From: Acidimicrobiales bacterium
GTDB taxonomy: Bacteria > Actinomycetota > Acidimicrobiia > Acidimicrobiales > Aldehydirespiratoraceae
Assembly (NCBI GenBank): GCA_029246685.1
Contig: JAQWMR010000003.1
Coordinates: 19,382 to 83,381 of the forward strand
Direction of reading: 5' to 3'
Length of the DNA: 64,000 nt
The notes under the pieces are model-generated. The model worked only from the letters and a program-made list of their open reading frames with translations, ran no database searches and was not told the DNA's origin. The translations under genes were made by a program, and so were the position numbers. Position 1 is the first letter of the stretch. Every line of letters starts with the position of its first letter. This document shows positions 35,276-44,320 of this stretch, one piece after another.

Positions 35276-35660
35276 TCAGGCCGGCACACCGCCGGCAACC
35301 ACCGAGCGGTACATCACCCGACGTTCCGAGTAGTCGCGGATCGGGCTGTGCATGACCGAGCGGTTGTCCCAGATGACGAGGTCACCGACCTCCCACGAAT
35401 GTTGGCAGGTGAACTCCGGGCGTGTGCCGTGCAGCACAGCACGAAGAATGATGTTGCGTCCGGCCGCCTCGTCCATCCCGTCGATCTCCTTCGTGAAGGG
35501 GTCGTTCACATACAGCGCCTTGCGACCGGTCTCGTCGTGGGTCCGTATGGCGGGATGCAAATTGACCGGCATGTCCGGGCCGAAGTTCTTGCCGGAGTGC
35601 CACGCCTTCGCTTCATCGAGCTGCGAGCGCAACGCCTCGGGCAGCGTAAGGTCGCGTCGC
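35276..35660 (-). pseudogene. TauD/TfdA-family dioxygenase, C-terminal fragment
   Basis: Fe(II)/2-oxoglutarate dioxygenase fragment. Seen: DMPVNLHPAIRTH, KALYVNDPFTKEIDGMDE, and the C-terminal metal/2-oxoglutarate region VIWDNRSVMHSPIRDYSERR with the distal histidine and the arginine. The N-terminal half, including the HxD metal pair, is missing: upstream of about 35660 the sequence matches a LivF fragment on the opposite strand. The frame stays open to 35725 but the first residues are non-homologous. TauD relatives include taurine dioxygenase and the alkylsulfatase AtsK, of interest beside the sulfatase locus. Confidence 0.75.
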
Positions 35661-35679
35661 AGCCGATGAGATCCGGCTC

Positions 35680-36199
35680 GGCGCGCACGACGAGTCGGGC
35701 CGGCGTGACGCTGGTGCCGGATCACCGGGCCCTGTTCACGCGCCTCACAACGCTCGAGAACCTCCGCGTCGCCGACCCGTCGGGTGGCAAGGGCGTCGAG
35801 GACATGCTCGACCTCTTTCCCCCGCTCCGAACGAAAGCTGGCGTGGCGGCGGGAAAGCTCTCCGGAGGAGAGCAGTAGATGCTGGCGCTCGCGCGGGCCC
35901 TAGTGCAGCGTCCGCAGGTGCTCTTGATCGACGAGATGAGCATGGGCCTCGCACCGCTGATCGTCGAGTCCCTCATCGGGGCGATCCGCAGCTACGCATC
36001 TGCCGCCGGAGCTGCGGTGGTCCTCGTCGAACAGCACGTTCCAGTCGCCCTCGTGGCCTCCGACCGCGTGCTCGTGATGGTTCACGGCGACATCGTTCTC
36101 GACGGCGCGCCAGAAGATGCCGGCGCCCATCCCGAACTCGAGTCCCTGTACCTCGGCGGTGCCCGTCCGGAATCGTCACCCAGTGACACAACATCCTGA
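35680..36199 (+). pseudogene. ABC transporter ATP-binding protein, LivF type, truncated and nonsense-interrupted
   Basis: Remnant of a branched-chain-type ATPase. It begins abruptly at GVTLVPDHRALFTRLTTLEN, so the first 80 or so residues with Walker A are gone. The ABC signature LSGGEQ is followed by an in-frame TAG (35876-35878) where the family has glutamine, then continues in the same frame: MLALARALVQRP, Walker B VLLIDEMSMGLAP, H-loop LVEQHV, ending SLYLGG and a short tail. The CAG-to-TAG change and missing Walker A make it non-functional. Its 5' end abuts the TauD fragment head-on. Confidence 0.8.
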
Positions 36200-36267
36200 G
36201 TTGCCCAGACGCGCAACCGTGGTCAGTCCCTGATGCGGGACAGGAACCTGCTCAGAACAGCGGAATC

Positions 36268-36284
36268 GTTGTGAGATTCACAAC
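36268..36284. terminator. Hairpin in intergenic gap, possible terminator
   Basis: GTTGTGA, loop GAT, TCACAAC: perfect 7-bp stem in the 224-bp gap after the LivF remnant and beyond the 3' end of the sulfatase gene. No clear T-run follows, so function is uncertain. The rest of the gap holds no recognisable gene. Confidence 0.3.
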
Positions 36285-36423
36285 AGCGAGTGGACGCTAT
36301 AGGACAGCTTTCAAACCCTAAACTGCCTGTTCACAGCGTTGCGGCCTCTAGGGATCGCGCCCAAAGCGGCAGATGAACCACGTTGGGTTACGACGACACC
36401 GCTCGGAGCACTGGGTTCTGACG

Positions 36424-38688
36424 CTACTGGCGCGACCACTCGCGCCTCGCAGTGGCCTCGTCCTGAGTCGCGTCACGACCACCGGCGAGTTGGATGGTGA
36501 CGTCGTGGAGGGTGCCGCTGAAGGCGAAGGGAGCTGAGTATCGGTCCGAGACGGCCGAGCCGTGATCCTCGCCGACGCTGGCGCCGGTCGAGGTGAATGT
36601 CGACAGGTAGAGCGGGATCGTCGCTCGTCCACACGTGCTCCCGTCGATCGACAGTTCGACCCGGCCCGCCGAGACGTCTCGCTCCAGGCGCACCGCGAGC
36701 GTGCAGTCACCGGTCGGCACGTCGATGCTCGACTCCACGATGGTGTGGTCACCGAACGCGTTGTAGTCGACGACGAGACGCCTGTTCTGCACGAAGACGG
36801 ACAACCCGCAGTTCTCGTTGCCGGTGGCGATCAACACGCCGTGGTCGTCGGCCGCGCTGGTGACGCGAGCGCTGATGTCGACGACGGTGTCGGTGAGCGA
36901 CGCAGCCGTTCTCGTCGGGATCGGCGTCATCGGCGGTCGGTAGGTGTAGCGGCGGGTGGGCCGGTGGACCTCGTGGTCGCCGATCCGGGGGATGAACAGC
37001 TCGAGGCGGCGCTCGTCGAGCGGCAACACGCCGTGACGTTCCGCTTCCTGCCACCAGAGGTCGATCAGCTCGGCCAGACGATCCGGATCACGCTCAGCAA
37101 GGTCGTTGCACTCCGACGGATCGGCCGAGAGGTCGTAGAGCTCCCAACGGTCGTCGTCGAAATCGGTGCCGGGGAGATGCCGGGTGACTGCCTTCCACGA
37201 CACGCCATCGAGTTCGGTGACCAACGCCCGGTTTCCGCCGAACTCGAAGTACTGCAGCGTGTTGGTCGCCGGCGCATCGGCATCATCGAGCACCGACGCG
37301 AACGAGTGCCCGGTCACCGGCATCTGCTCGACGCCCCGATATGTCTCGGGCGGTGCGACGCCCAGCAACTCGTAGATCGTCGGCACGATGTCGGAGACGT
37401 AGGCGAACTGATTCCGCTTCGTCCCGGCCTGTTCGTCGCCGAGGCCGGCGGGCCAGTGCACGACCAACGGCACGTGCACCCCGCCCTCGTGGGTGAGCGT
37501 CTTGTACCAACGGAACGGCGAGTTGCCGCACTGGGCCCAACCCCACGGATAGTTGGTGTGACTGCGGGGACTGCCGATGTCGTCGATCCGCTCGATCGCT
37601 TCGTCGGGCGACTCCTTGATGCCTTGGAAATGCTTCATCTCGTGCATCGTTCCGGCCGCACCTCCCTCCTGGGAGGCGCCGTTGTCGGACAAGAGCACCA
37701 GGATCGTGTTGTCCAATTCCCCCATGGCCCGAAGCCCATCGACGAACCGGCCGATCTGGTCGTCGGTGTGGTCGAGAAACGCTGCGAACGCCTCTTGCAG
37801 GCGAGCGGCGAGCCGCTGCTGATTGTCGGAAAGGTCGTCCCATGGCTCGACGCCCGGGTTGCGGGGCGCAAGGGTCGTGTCGGAGTCGATCACGCCCAGC
37901 TCGACCTGGCGCTCGAACCAGCGCTGCCGTACGACATCCCAGCCCTCGTCGTAGCGACCCCGGTACTTGTCGAGATACTCCTGGGGCGCCTGGTGCGGGG
38001 CGTGTGTCGCGCCGAACGGCAGATAGGCGAAGAACGGGCGATCGGGGCGCACGCTCTTGTTGTCGTTGATCATCAGCAAGAGCTGGTCGACCAGGTCTTC
38101 GGAGAGGTGGTAGCCCTCCTCGGGGGTCGCCGGCGGATCGATGTGCGAGTTGTCGCGCACGAGCTCCGGGTAGAACTGATCGGTCTCCCCCGGCAGGAAC
38201 CCGTAGAAGCGTTCGAAGCCACGACCCAGTGGCCACTGGTCGAACGGGCCCGCCGCAGACACGGCGGTGCCCGGATTGAGGTGCCACTTGCCGGCACACA
38301 ACGTGGCATACCCCTGGTCGCGGAGAACCTCGGCCACCGTCGCGGCAGCGTCGGAGATGTGGCCGATCGAGTGGGGAAAGCCCGTCTCCCAGCCTGCCAG
38401 ACCCCGCATCCCCACCGCGTGCTGGGACCGGCCGGTCAGAAGGGCCGCTCGGGTCGGCGAACACACCGGTGTCACGTGGAAGTTCGTGAACTGCACGCCG
38501 CCGCCGGCGAGGACGTCGATGTTGGGCGTGTCGATGTCGGATCCGTAGCAGCCGAACTGCGCGAACCCGGTGTCGTCGAGCAACACGAACACCACATTCG
38601 GCGCACCGTCACCAGGGTGCGGTCGCTCCTCGAAATGCGGCTCCGAATCGGCGAGCGTGCGGCCGATCGTTCCCTTGAAGTCGGTCAT
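36424..38688 (-). CDS. Arylsulfatase (type I, formylglycine-dependent)
   Basis: 754-residue sulfatase. Seen: NVVFVLLDDTGFAQFGCYGS with the paired calcium-binding aspartates, the formylglycine signature CSPTRAALLTG in which Cys is modified post-translationally, AGKWHLNPG, and LLSDNGASQEGG. After about residue 560 there is an extra beta-rich C-terminal domain seen in the large actinobacterial arylsulfatases. No signal peptide is evident, so it is probably cytoplasmic. Needs a formylglycine-generating enzyme not present here. Lies 27 bp downstream of the MBL hydrolase gene on the same strand. Confidence 0.93.
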   Translation of the reverse strand: MTDFKGTIGRTLADSEPHFEERPHPGDGAPNVVFVLLDDTGFAQFGCYGSDIDTPNIDVLAGGGVQFTNFHVTPVCSPTRAALLTGRSQHAVGMRGLAGWETGFPHSIGHISDAAATVAEVLRDQGYATLCAGKWHLNPGTAVSAAGPFDQWPLGRGFERFYGFLPGETDQFYPELVRDNSHIDPPATPEEGYHLSEDLVDQLLLMINDNKSVRPDRPFFAYLPFGATHAPHQAPQEYLDKYRGRYDEGWDVVRQRWFERQVELGVIDSDTTLAPRNPGVEPWDDLSDNQQRLAARLQEAFAAFLDHTDDQIGRFVDGLRAMGELDNTILVLLSDNGASQEGGAAGTMHEMKHFQGIKESPDEAIERIDDIGSPRSHTNYPWGWAQCGNSPFRWYKTLTHEGGVHVPLVVHWPAGLGDEQAGTKRNQFAYVSDIVPTIYELLGVAPPETYRGVEQMPVTGHSFASVLDDADAPATNTLQYFEFGGNRALVTELDGVSWKAVTRHLPGTDFDDDRWELYDLSADPSECNDLAERDPDRLAELIDLWWQEAERHGVLPLDERRLELFIPRIGDHEVHRPTRRYTYRPPMTPIPTRTAASLTDTVVDISARVTSAADDHGVLIATGNENCGLSVFVQNRRLVVDYNAFGDHTIVESSIDVPTGDCTLAVRLERDVSAGRVELSIDGSTCGRATIPLYLSTFTSTGASVGEDHGSAVSDRYSAPFAFSGTLHDVTIQLAGGRDATQDEATARREWSRQ

Positions 38689-38715
38689 GTGTACTCCCTG
38701 TCTCGGATGGTGATC

Positions 38716-39537
38716 TCAGATGGTGATGGTGGTCAGGTCGTCGCCGATGATCACGTCGCCGTCGTAGTGTGCGGCGGCCCGAGCGACCCATTCCGGATAC
38801 TGGTCGGGCGTCGGCGCGGGAACCATGTGGGTCAGGGCAAGCCGCTTGGCTCCCACTCGGGCTGCGGTCTGTGCGGCCTCGATGACTCCTGAGTGGTACT
38901 CGAGGATGTCCTGCGCCATTTCGCCCGGGAGCAGCTCGACGATGTCGCGGCGCAGGACCGTCTGTACGTACACGTCCGCACCGTCGGCAAGTTCGTCGAC
39001 GCCGTCACACGGAATCGTGTCGCCGACCAGCGCCGCCGACGCGCCTTCGTATTCCAGGCGGAACCCGATGGTCGGGCGGACCGGCGCGTGCATCGTCGCT
39101 GCGGTGGTGATGCTCACGTCGCCGATGCGGAACGCATCGCCGGGCTGCAGCTCGGTGACCTCGACCTGCGGGCCTTTCGTGAGCGGGTCGTGGTGTTCGA
39201 TGCGGTAGCCGATGTCGTCCTCCAGCGCGTGAAGCTGGCGCTCCACGAAACGGGCCGTACCGATCGGGCCGTAGATCTGGAGGACCTTCTCCTCTCGGGT
39301 TCTGATCCAGTGGGTGGTGATCACGTCGTTGAGGGCACAGATGTGATCGCTGTGCAGGTGCGTGATCAGCACACCGGCCAGGCGAGCCGGGTCCGATCCG
39401 GCGCCCGCCAAACGCATGACGACGCCTCGACCGGCGTCGACGAGGATGTGTGCGTCGCCCGCCTTCACGAGGGTCGAGGGTCCGGCGCGGTTCGCGTCCG
39501 GCAGGGGCGATCCCGTTCCGGTCAGGATGATGTCCAT
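38716..39537 (-). CDS. MBL-fold metal-dependent hydrolase (RNase Z / AtsA-like)
   Basis: 273-residue metallo-beta-lactamase-fold protein. Seen: MDIILTGTGSPLPDANRAGP at the N terminus (as in RNase Z-like hydrolases), the zinc motif THLHSDHI, and later ligands in ALVGDTIPCDG and LTHMVPAP. The closest functional groups are RNase Z-type phosphodiesterases and the Alteromonas-type MBL arylsulfatase AtsA; given the sulfatase gene directly downstream, sulfate-ester hydrolysis is a fair guess. ATG 39537 is used; the longer open frame overlaps the divergent gene. Divergent from the alkylsulfatase-like operon. Confidence 0.82.
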   Translation of the reverse strand: MDIILTGTGSPLPDANRAGPSTLVKAGDAHILVDAGRGVVMRLAGAGSDPARLAGVLITHLHSDHICALNDVITTHWIRTREEKVLQIYGPIGTARFVERQLHALEDDIGYRIEHHDPLTKGPQVEVTELQPGDAFRIGDVSITTAATMHAPVRPTIGFRLEYEGASAALVGDTIPCDGVDELADGADVYVQTVLRRDIVELLPGEMAQDILEYHSGVIEAAQTAARVGAKRLALTHMVPAPTPDQYPEWVARAAAHYDGDVIIGDDLTTITI

Positions 39538-39581
39538 CGGTCGTGTGTGTCCTTGATCCCAGCCGGAGGTCCGGCGGCCGC

Positions 39582-39618
39582 TTGACCGTAGCAAACAATT
39601 TGCATACTGTGCGAAATT
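39582..39618 (+). promoter_or_regulatory. Sigma-70-type promoter with overlapping dyad (candidate TetR operator)
   Basis: -35 TTGACC (39582-39587), 17-bp spacer, -10 TACTGT (39605-39610), upstream of the operon at 39640. A dyad with AATTT (39597-39601) and AAATT (39614-39618) arms, 12 bp apart, covers the -10. Binding of the operon's own TetR protein here would block transcription. Confidence 0.6.
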
Positions 39619-39639
39619 ACTCTGAAGAAGGTGGTCACG

Positions 39640-40857
39640 ATGAGCGAGCGAGCGAGTGTGGAAGTGACGCCGGGAGTCTGGGTGTTGGCGGCCCAAGGCA
39701 ATGCGTTCGCGGTCGAGACTCCCGACGGCGTGGTGCTCGTCGATACAGGCCCTGGCGGCCGCAAGACCGACGAGATGATCGTCGAGCTGCGGACCCGCAC
39801 CGACGCCCCCGTCTGGGCGATCTGCTACTCCCACGGACACTTCGGCTACAACTTCGGCGTTCCCCAGTGGCTCGACCACAACGCCGAGCGGGGCCATGCG
39901 CCGCCTCGACTCATTGCCCACCGCAACCTGCCGCTCCGCTACGCGAGGTACCGGGAGACCGACGGTTACCAGGCCATCCTCAACGAGATGCAGTTCCCCG
40001 GCATCACGCAGATGTTCACGCCCGAAAAGGTCGACCCGACCGAGACGTTCGACGACCAGATGCTGCTGTGCGAGTCGCCCCGCGTCGAGCTGCTGTGGAC
40101 GCCGTCCGAGACCGACGACGCCATCTCGATGTGGCTGCCCGAGACCCGCACGCTCTTCACCGGACCGGCGGTCCCCGCCGACTTCATCCCCAACGTCGGC
40201 ACGCCGCAGCGCTCGCTCCGCCTCACAGGGCGGTGGGCCGACACGCTCGATCGGCTGATCGAGCTGCGCCCCGAAGTGCTCGTCATCGAGTTCGGCGACC
40301 ATGTCACCGGCGAGGACCTCATCAACGAGCGACTCACGACAACGGCGCGTGCGCTGCGCTGGCTTCGCGCCGCGGTCGTCGACCGGCTCAACCGGGGCCT
40401 GAACGAGCGCGAGATCCTCGCTGACCTCGAGTACCCACCCGAGGTGTTCGACTATCCCTGGCTCACCTGGTTCTACGGCAGCCCAGAGTACATCGTGCGC
40501 GATCTCGTGCGTGAGGAGAGCGGCTGGTGGGACAGAAACCCGACCTCGCTGCATCCGTCGCCCCCGGACGAAGTGGCCCGGGCGACCTTCGATGCCATTG
40601 CGGACCCGGACGCGGTGATCGCCCAAGCCGAAGCGTTGGCCGCCGATGGGAACCCGCAACTAGCGATGCATGTCATCGATCTGGTGGCCCTCGGTCCCGA
40701 CGAAGAGCCCGCCGTGGTGCGGGCCCGAGCGATCAAGTCCGACCTCTGCCGAGCACGATCCAAGGAGATCGAGCCCGTCCCCAGCAAAGGCCTCTACAAG
40801 TCGAGTGGCATCCGACTCAAGCAGGGGATCATCTCCTGGGAAGGTGTGGTGCAATGA
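39640..40857 (+). CDS. Alkylsulfatase-like MBL-fold protein with degenerate metal motif
   Basis: 405-residue protein related to linear primary-alkylsulfatases (SdsA1/BDS1 group). Seen: an MBL beginning GVWVLAAQGNAFAVETPDGV and LVDTGPGG, then YSHGHFGYNFG where the family has a THxHxDH-type motif: the first two histidines are kept but the Asp and third His are replaced by Gly and Tyr. A dimerisation-domain-like region follows with TWFYGSPEYIV and GWWDRNPTSLHPSPPDEVA. Catalytic competence is therefore uncertain. ATG 39640 has a GAAGAAGG RBS; its TGA overlaps the next ATG. First gene of a four-gene operon. Confidence 0.75.
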   Translation: MSERASVEVTPGVWVLAAQGNAFAVETPDGVVLVDTGPGGRKTDEMIVELRTRTDAPVWAICYSHGHFGYNFGVPQWLDHNAERGHAPPRLIAHRNLPLRYARYRETDGYQAILNEMQFPGITQMFTPEKVDPTETFDDQMLLCESPRVELLWTPSETDDAISMWLPETRTLFTGPAVPADFIPNVGTPQRSLRLTGRWADTLDRLIELRPEVLVIEFGDHVTGEDLINERLTTTARALRWLRAAVVDRLNRGLNEREILADLEYPPEVFDYPWLTWFYGSPEYIVRDLVREESGWWDRNPTSLHPSPPDEVARATFDAIADPDAVIAQAEALAADGNPQLAMHVIDLVALGPDEEPAVVRARAIKSDLCRARSKEIEPVPSKGLYKSSGIRLKQGIISWEGVVQ

Positions 40858-42281
40858 GCGACGAAAGGTCCAGCAACCAGCCGAATCTGCTGTTTCTCTA
40901 CGCCGATCAGCATCGAGCCGACGTGTTGGGCTCTGCCGGCAACGCCATCGTCGCCACTCCCCACCTCGACCGACTCGCGGCCGAGGGGGTCCTCTTCGAC
41001 CAGGCCTGGACCGAGAGCCCGATCTGCCAGCCGGCCCGAGCGTCGATGCTCACCGGGCGCTACCCGAACGACCATGGCGTGCTCGGCAACTTCGCGGGCG
41101 ACTGCCTGCCCGAGTGGGACACCTTCCCTCGCCGCCTACAGGACGCCGGCTACACGACGGCCACCATCGGCAAGACCCACTTCGACTCGTGGCCCATGAC
41201 AGCCGAGCCCGGCACCCCTCCTCCGAGCGAGGAGTTCATCGGCAGCTTCGGGTTCGATCACGTCGTCGAGGAGTTCGACCGGTACGTCCACGTCGGCGAC
41301 CAGCTGACGCCGTACATGCGCTTTCTGGACGAGCACGGCGAGCTCGAGACGTATCGCGACGTGATCAGGGACAACTTCCGGGGCGGCGACCGCCACTGGA
41401 ACGGGGTCACCTCTCCCCTCCCCCAGGAACTCGACCTCACCTGCTTCCTCGCCGACGAAGCGCAGCAGTGGGTCGGCCGCCAGTCGGGCGACCGACCGTG
41501 GATGTTGCACCTGTCGTTCGTGCAGCCCCACGTGCCGTTGATCGGCGACCCCATCTGGGCCGACTACTACGCGGGCGCCCAGATCGAACGCACCGCACCG
41601 GCGGAGCCCACCGCCGACAACGAGGCCTGGGCCCAGCAGCTCATGTTCATGCGCAATCACTCCCAGAGCCACATGATGAGCGACGAGTTCGTGCTCGCCG
41701 GCGCCCGCCAGTACTACGCGATGGTGTCGCTGATCGACCAGCGCGTGGGTGACCTGCTCGCCCAGCTCGAGCGAACGGGCCAGCTCGACAACACCTGGAT
41801 CGTCTACTGCGCCGACCACGGCGAGATGCTCGGCGACCACGGCGTGATGGCGAAGATGAACTTCTACCGGTCGTCGGTGCGCGTGCCCCTCATCGTGCGC
41901 CCACCCGGCGGGACCGACGGGCGGGTCGAGACCGCGCCGGTTCAGGCGTTCGATGTCGCCGCCACCCTGCTCGACGCCGGCTCCGCCGCCCCCCTCGACG
42001 GCGCACCGGCGCGATCGCTGGTTCCGATGGTTACCGGCGACGGTGTCGCCCGCGAGGCTGCGCTGAGCATGATTCGCATGCGCCCCGACCTGACGACCTG
42101 GCACGCCGTCACCGACGGCGAGTGGCGGGCCACGTTCAGCGCCGACACCGGCGAAGCCGTCGAACTCTTCGATCTGGTCAGCGATCCGGACGAGGCCGCC
42201 AATCGGGTGAGCGACCCGGCTGCGGCCGACGAACTGGCGGGCATGGCCGCGCTGCTCGCCGCGACCCTGGAGGCCGTATGA
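40854..42281 (+). CDS. Sulfatase (type I, formylglycine-dependent)
   Basis: 475-residue sulfatase, shorter than the one at 36424. Seen: NLLFLYADQHRADVLG (metal-binding Asp), the formylglycine signature CQPARASMLTGRYP, TIGKTHFDSWP, and IVYCADHGEMLGDHGVM with the second metal-binding set. The DQHRADVLG start and CxPARASMLTG are typical of choline-sulfatase/heparan-sulfatase-like and arylsulfatase families; exact substrate unknown. ATG at 40854 overlaps the preceding stop by 4 bp and its own TGA overlaps the TetR gene start, so translation is coupled along the operon. No signal peptide. Confidence 0.93.
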   Translation: MSDERSSNQPNLLFLYADQHRADVLGSAGNAIVATPHLDRLAAEGVLFDQAWTESPICQPARASMLTGRYPNDHGVLGNFAGDCLPEWDTFPRRLQDAGYTTATIGKTHFDSWPMTAEPGTPPPSEEFIGSFGFDHVVEEFDRYVHVGDQLTPYMRFLDEHGELETYRDVIRDNFRGGDRHWNGVTSPLPQELDLTCFLADEAQQWVGRQSGDRPWMLHLSFVQPHVPLIGDPIWADYYAGAQIERTAPAEPTADNEAWAQQLMFMRNHSQSHMMSDEFVLAGARQYYAMVSLIDQRVGDLLAQLERTGQLDNTWIVYCADHGEMLGDHGVMAKMNFYRSSVRVPLIVRPPGGTDGRVETAPVQAFDVAATLLDAGSAAPLDGAPARSLVPMVTGDGVAREAALSMIRMRPDLTTWHAVTDGEWRATFSADTGEAVELFDLVSDPDEAANRVSDPAAADELAGMAALLAATLEAV

Positions 42282-42886
42282 ACGCGATCCCGATCGACGG
42301 CCGCGTGGCCCGAGGCGAGCGAACGCGCCAGGCCGTGGTCGACGCGCTTCTCAGCCTCTACGCCGAGGACAACCTCACCCCCACGATCGACGACATCGCC
42401 GGGCGGGTGGGAATGACCGCGCGCACGATCTACCACCACTTCGACGACCACGATGCGATCGCAGAGGCGCTGACAGAGCACCAGCGGCAACAACTCGGGC
42501 ATCTCACGAAGCTCGAGTTGTCCGGAACCCTCGCCGAACGAATCGACGCGCTGGTCGCCCAGCGAGCCGAGCTCTTCGAGACGGTGGCGCCGGTGCGCCG
42601 GGCTGCGCTGGCCAACATGCACGCGTCACCGCGGATCCGCAAAGGCCAGGGAAACCTGGCCGCTCGCCTCCGTCGGCAGCTGACCCGGACGTTCGAACCC
42701 GAGCTCTCGGCCCTCGATCGCAGCACAAAGGCCGAGACCATCGAGCTCCTCGACCTCCACACGAGCTGGGACACCTGGGAGCGGCTGCGGCGCTGGCAGC
42801 GCCTCTCCGTCCCACACAGCCGCGAACTCGTGAACCGACTCGTAACGCAGACCCTCGACACCTCGATCATCGGAGACCCAGAATGA
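42278..42886 (+). CDS. TetR family transcriptional regulator (sulfatase operon)
   Basis: 202-residue TetR-type regulator. Seen: RGERTRQAVVDALLSLYAED, then HTH IDDIAGRVGMTARTIYHHFDDHDAI, and a helical ligand domain with a C-terminal PHSRELVNRLV segment. It is the third gene of the operon, with 4-bp overlaps on both sides, which suggests autoregulation; the AT-rich dyad over the operon's -10 box is its likely operator. Ligand could be an alkyl or aryl sulfate or the released alcohol; that is inference. Confidence 0.9.
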   Translation: MNAIPIDGRVARGERTRQAVVDALLSLYAEDNLTPTIDDIAGRVGMTARTIYHHFDDHDAIAEALTEHQRQQLGHLTKLELSGTLAERIDALVAQRAELFETVAPVRRAALANMHASPRIRKGQGNLAARLRRQLTRTFEPELSALDRSTKAETIELLDLHTSWDTWERLRRWQRLSVPHSRELVNRLVTQTLDTSIIGDPE

Positions 42887-44244
42887 ACCGATCCCGACGC
42901 CTCCTCCTCGCCCTCGCGCTCGCCGCGCTCGTCGCCGCGGGGTGCTCGAGCGGGGACAACACCACCGACGTCGCGGACCCGGACACAACGACATCGACTC
43001 CTGATGCCACCGACACCAGCGCGGTCGACGAGCCGGCTCCCGATGACACAACGGCACCTGACGAAGCGCCGGTCGAACTGACCGCGAGTTTCCGCGGTGT
43101 CACGGAAGACGTCATCCGGGTCGGGGTCGTGGCGATCGATTTCGACCGACTCGCCGCCGCCGGCGTGGAGATCAACTCGGGCGACGCGGGCGCCATCTAC
43201 ACCGCCGCGCTCGAGGCCGTCAACGACCGCGGCGGGATCCTAGGACGCCGCCTGGAGATCACCACCGAGACGTACCTTCCCATCGGCGGTACGGAGGCCG
43301 ACGAAGTCTGCCTGCGACTGACCGAGGATGTCGAAGTCTTCGTGGTGGTCGGCGCCATCCGGCTCGATGAGGTGCTCTGCTACACGGAAACGCACGACAC
43401 CGCCGCAGTCACCATCAGCCAGCAGAACCAGGCACGAATCGAACGCTCGAACGCTCCCTACGTGTCGGTTCGAGGCCGCACCGACACCCGATCCACCGAA
43501 TGGGTCGACGCCATGGTGGAGGTAGGTGTCTTCGACGGCGAGACCATCGGCGTTTTCGGACTCGCCGACGTCGACGAGGAGCTCTACTACGAGACCGTTG
43601 CGGCCCTCCGCGCCGCGGGAATCGATCCCGTGGACGGTCTGGTCGCCCCGAACGGCGGCGACGTCGTCGCCAATCGAGCCGCAGCCGAGATCACCCTCGA
43701 GAAGCTCCGCGCAGAGGGCGTCACGGTGACCGTCCACGCCAGCTCCATTGCCGATGGCCTCGAGATCGCCGGCAGCATCGATTACCAGACGACGTGGCTG
43801 CAGAACCCGGCGATCGGCGCCGGATCGCTGACGGCCGGCGGCGTCGACCTCTCCTACGTCGATGGCATGTTGACGTTGATGCCCACCCCGGTCGGCACGG
43901 TCGACCAGTCCGCCATGGCCGACGACCCCGCCGTCGCCGAATGTGTCGCCGTCATCGAAGACCGCACCGACGAGACCGTCGACTACGCGCTCGATGCCGA
44001 GGAAGGCAACCTCAACCTCGCGATCAACGCGTGCGGCGCCGCCACCATCCTCGAACCCGCTCTGACCGCGGCCGGACCGGTCCTGACCAACGACTCCTTC
44101 GCGGCAGCGCTCGCCGGACTCGGCGAGTTCTCCATGGCCGGATTCCCCTCGGCGTCGCTCGGCCCCGACGACTACGACGCAGCCGGTGCCGGCCAACTCG
44201 CCCGCTTCTCCGCAGCCGAGGAGGCATGGGAATTCGTGGACTGA
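42883..44244 (+). CDS. ABC-type substrate-binding lipoprotein (LivJ-like)
   Basis: 453-residue secreted binding protein. Seen: signal peptide with lipobox LVAAGCSS (lipidated Cys at about 22), an acidic Thr/Asp-rich linker (about 25-65), then a type I periplasmic fold: DVIRVGVVAIDFDRLAAAG, AVNDRGGILGRRLEI and a second lobe with GVFGLADVDEE. ATG 42883 overlaps the TetR stop by 4 bp, so it is the last gene of the sulfatase operon. It probably captures the operon's substrate at the cell surface, for uptake or sensing; permease and ATPase genes are not here, although a LivF remnant lies at 35.7 kb. Confidence 0.88.
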   Translation: MNRSRRLLLALALAALVAAGCSSGDNTTDVADPDTTTSTPDATDTSAVDEPAPDDTTAPDEAPVELTASFRGVTEDVIRVGVVAIDFDRLAAAGVEINSGDAGAIYTAALEAVNDRGGILGRRLEITTETYLPIGGTEADEVCLRLTEDVEVFVVVGAIRLDEVLCYTETHDTAAVTISQQNQARIERSNAPYVSVRGRTDTRSTEWVDAMVEVGVFDGETIGVFGLADVDEELYYETVAALRAAGIDPVDGLVAPNGGDVVANRAAAEITLEKLRAEGVTVTVHASSIADGLEIAGSIDYQTTWLQNPAIGAGSLTAGGVDLSYVDGMLTLMPTPVGTVDQSAMADDPAVAECVAVIEDRTDETVDYALDAEEGNLNLAINACGAATILEPALTAAGPVLTNDSFAAALAGLGEFSMAGFPSASLGPDDYDAAGAGQLARFSAAEEAWEFVD

Positions 44245-44320
44245 CTCCTTGCTCGGCCCGGAGATGGACAGACCACGATCGGGCTTCTTGACCGACCATT
44301 GTCGTTTCGACAACGACGAG

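Noticed and set aside
36562..38892. 776-codon plus-strand open frame
   Set aside because: Antisense to the arylsulfatase gene, no domain features.
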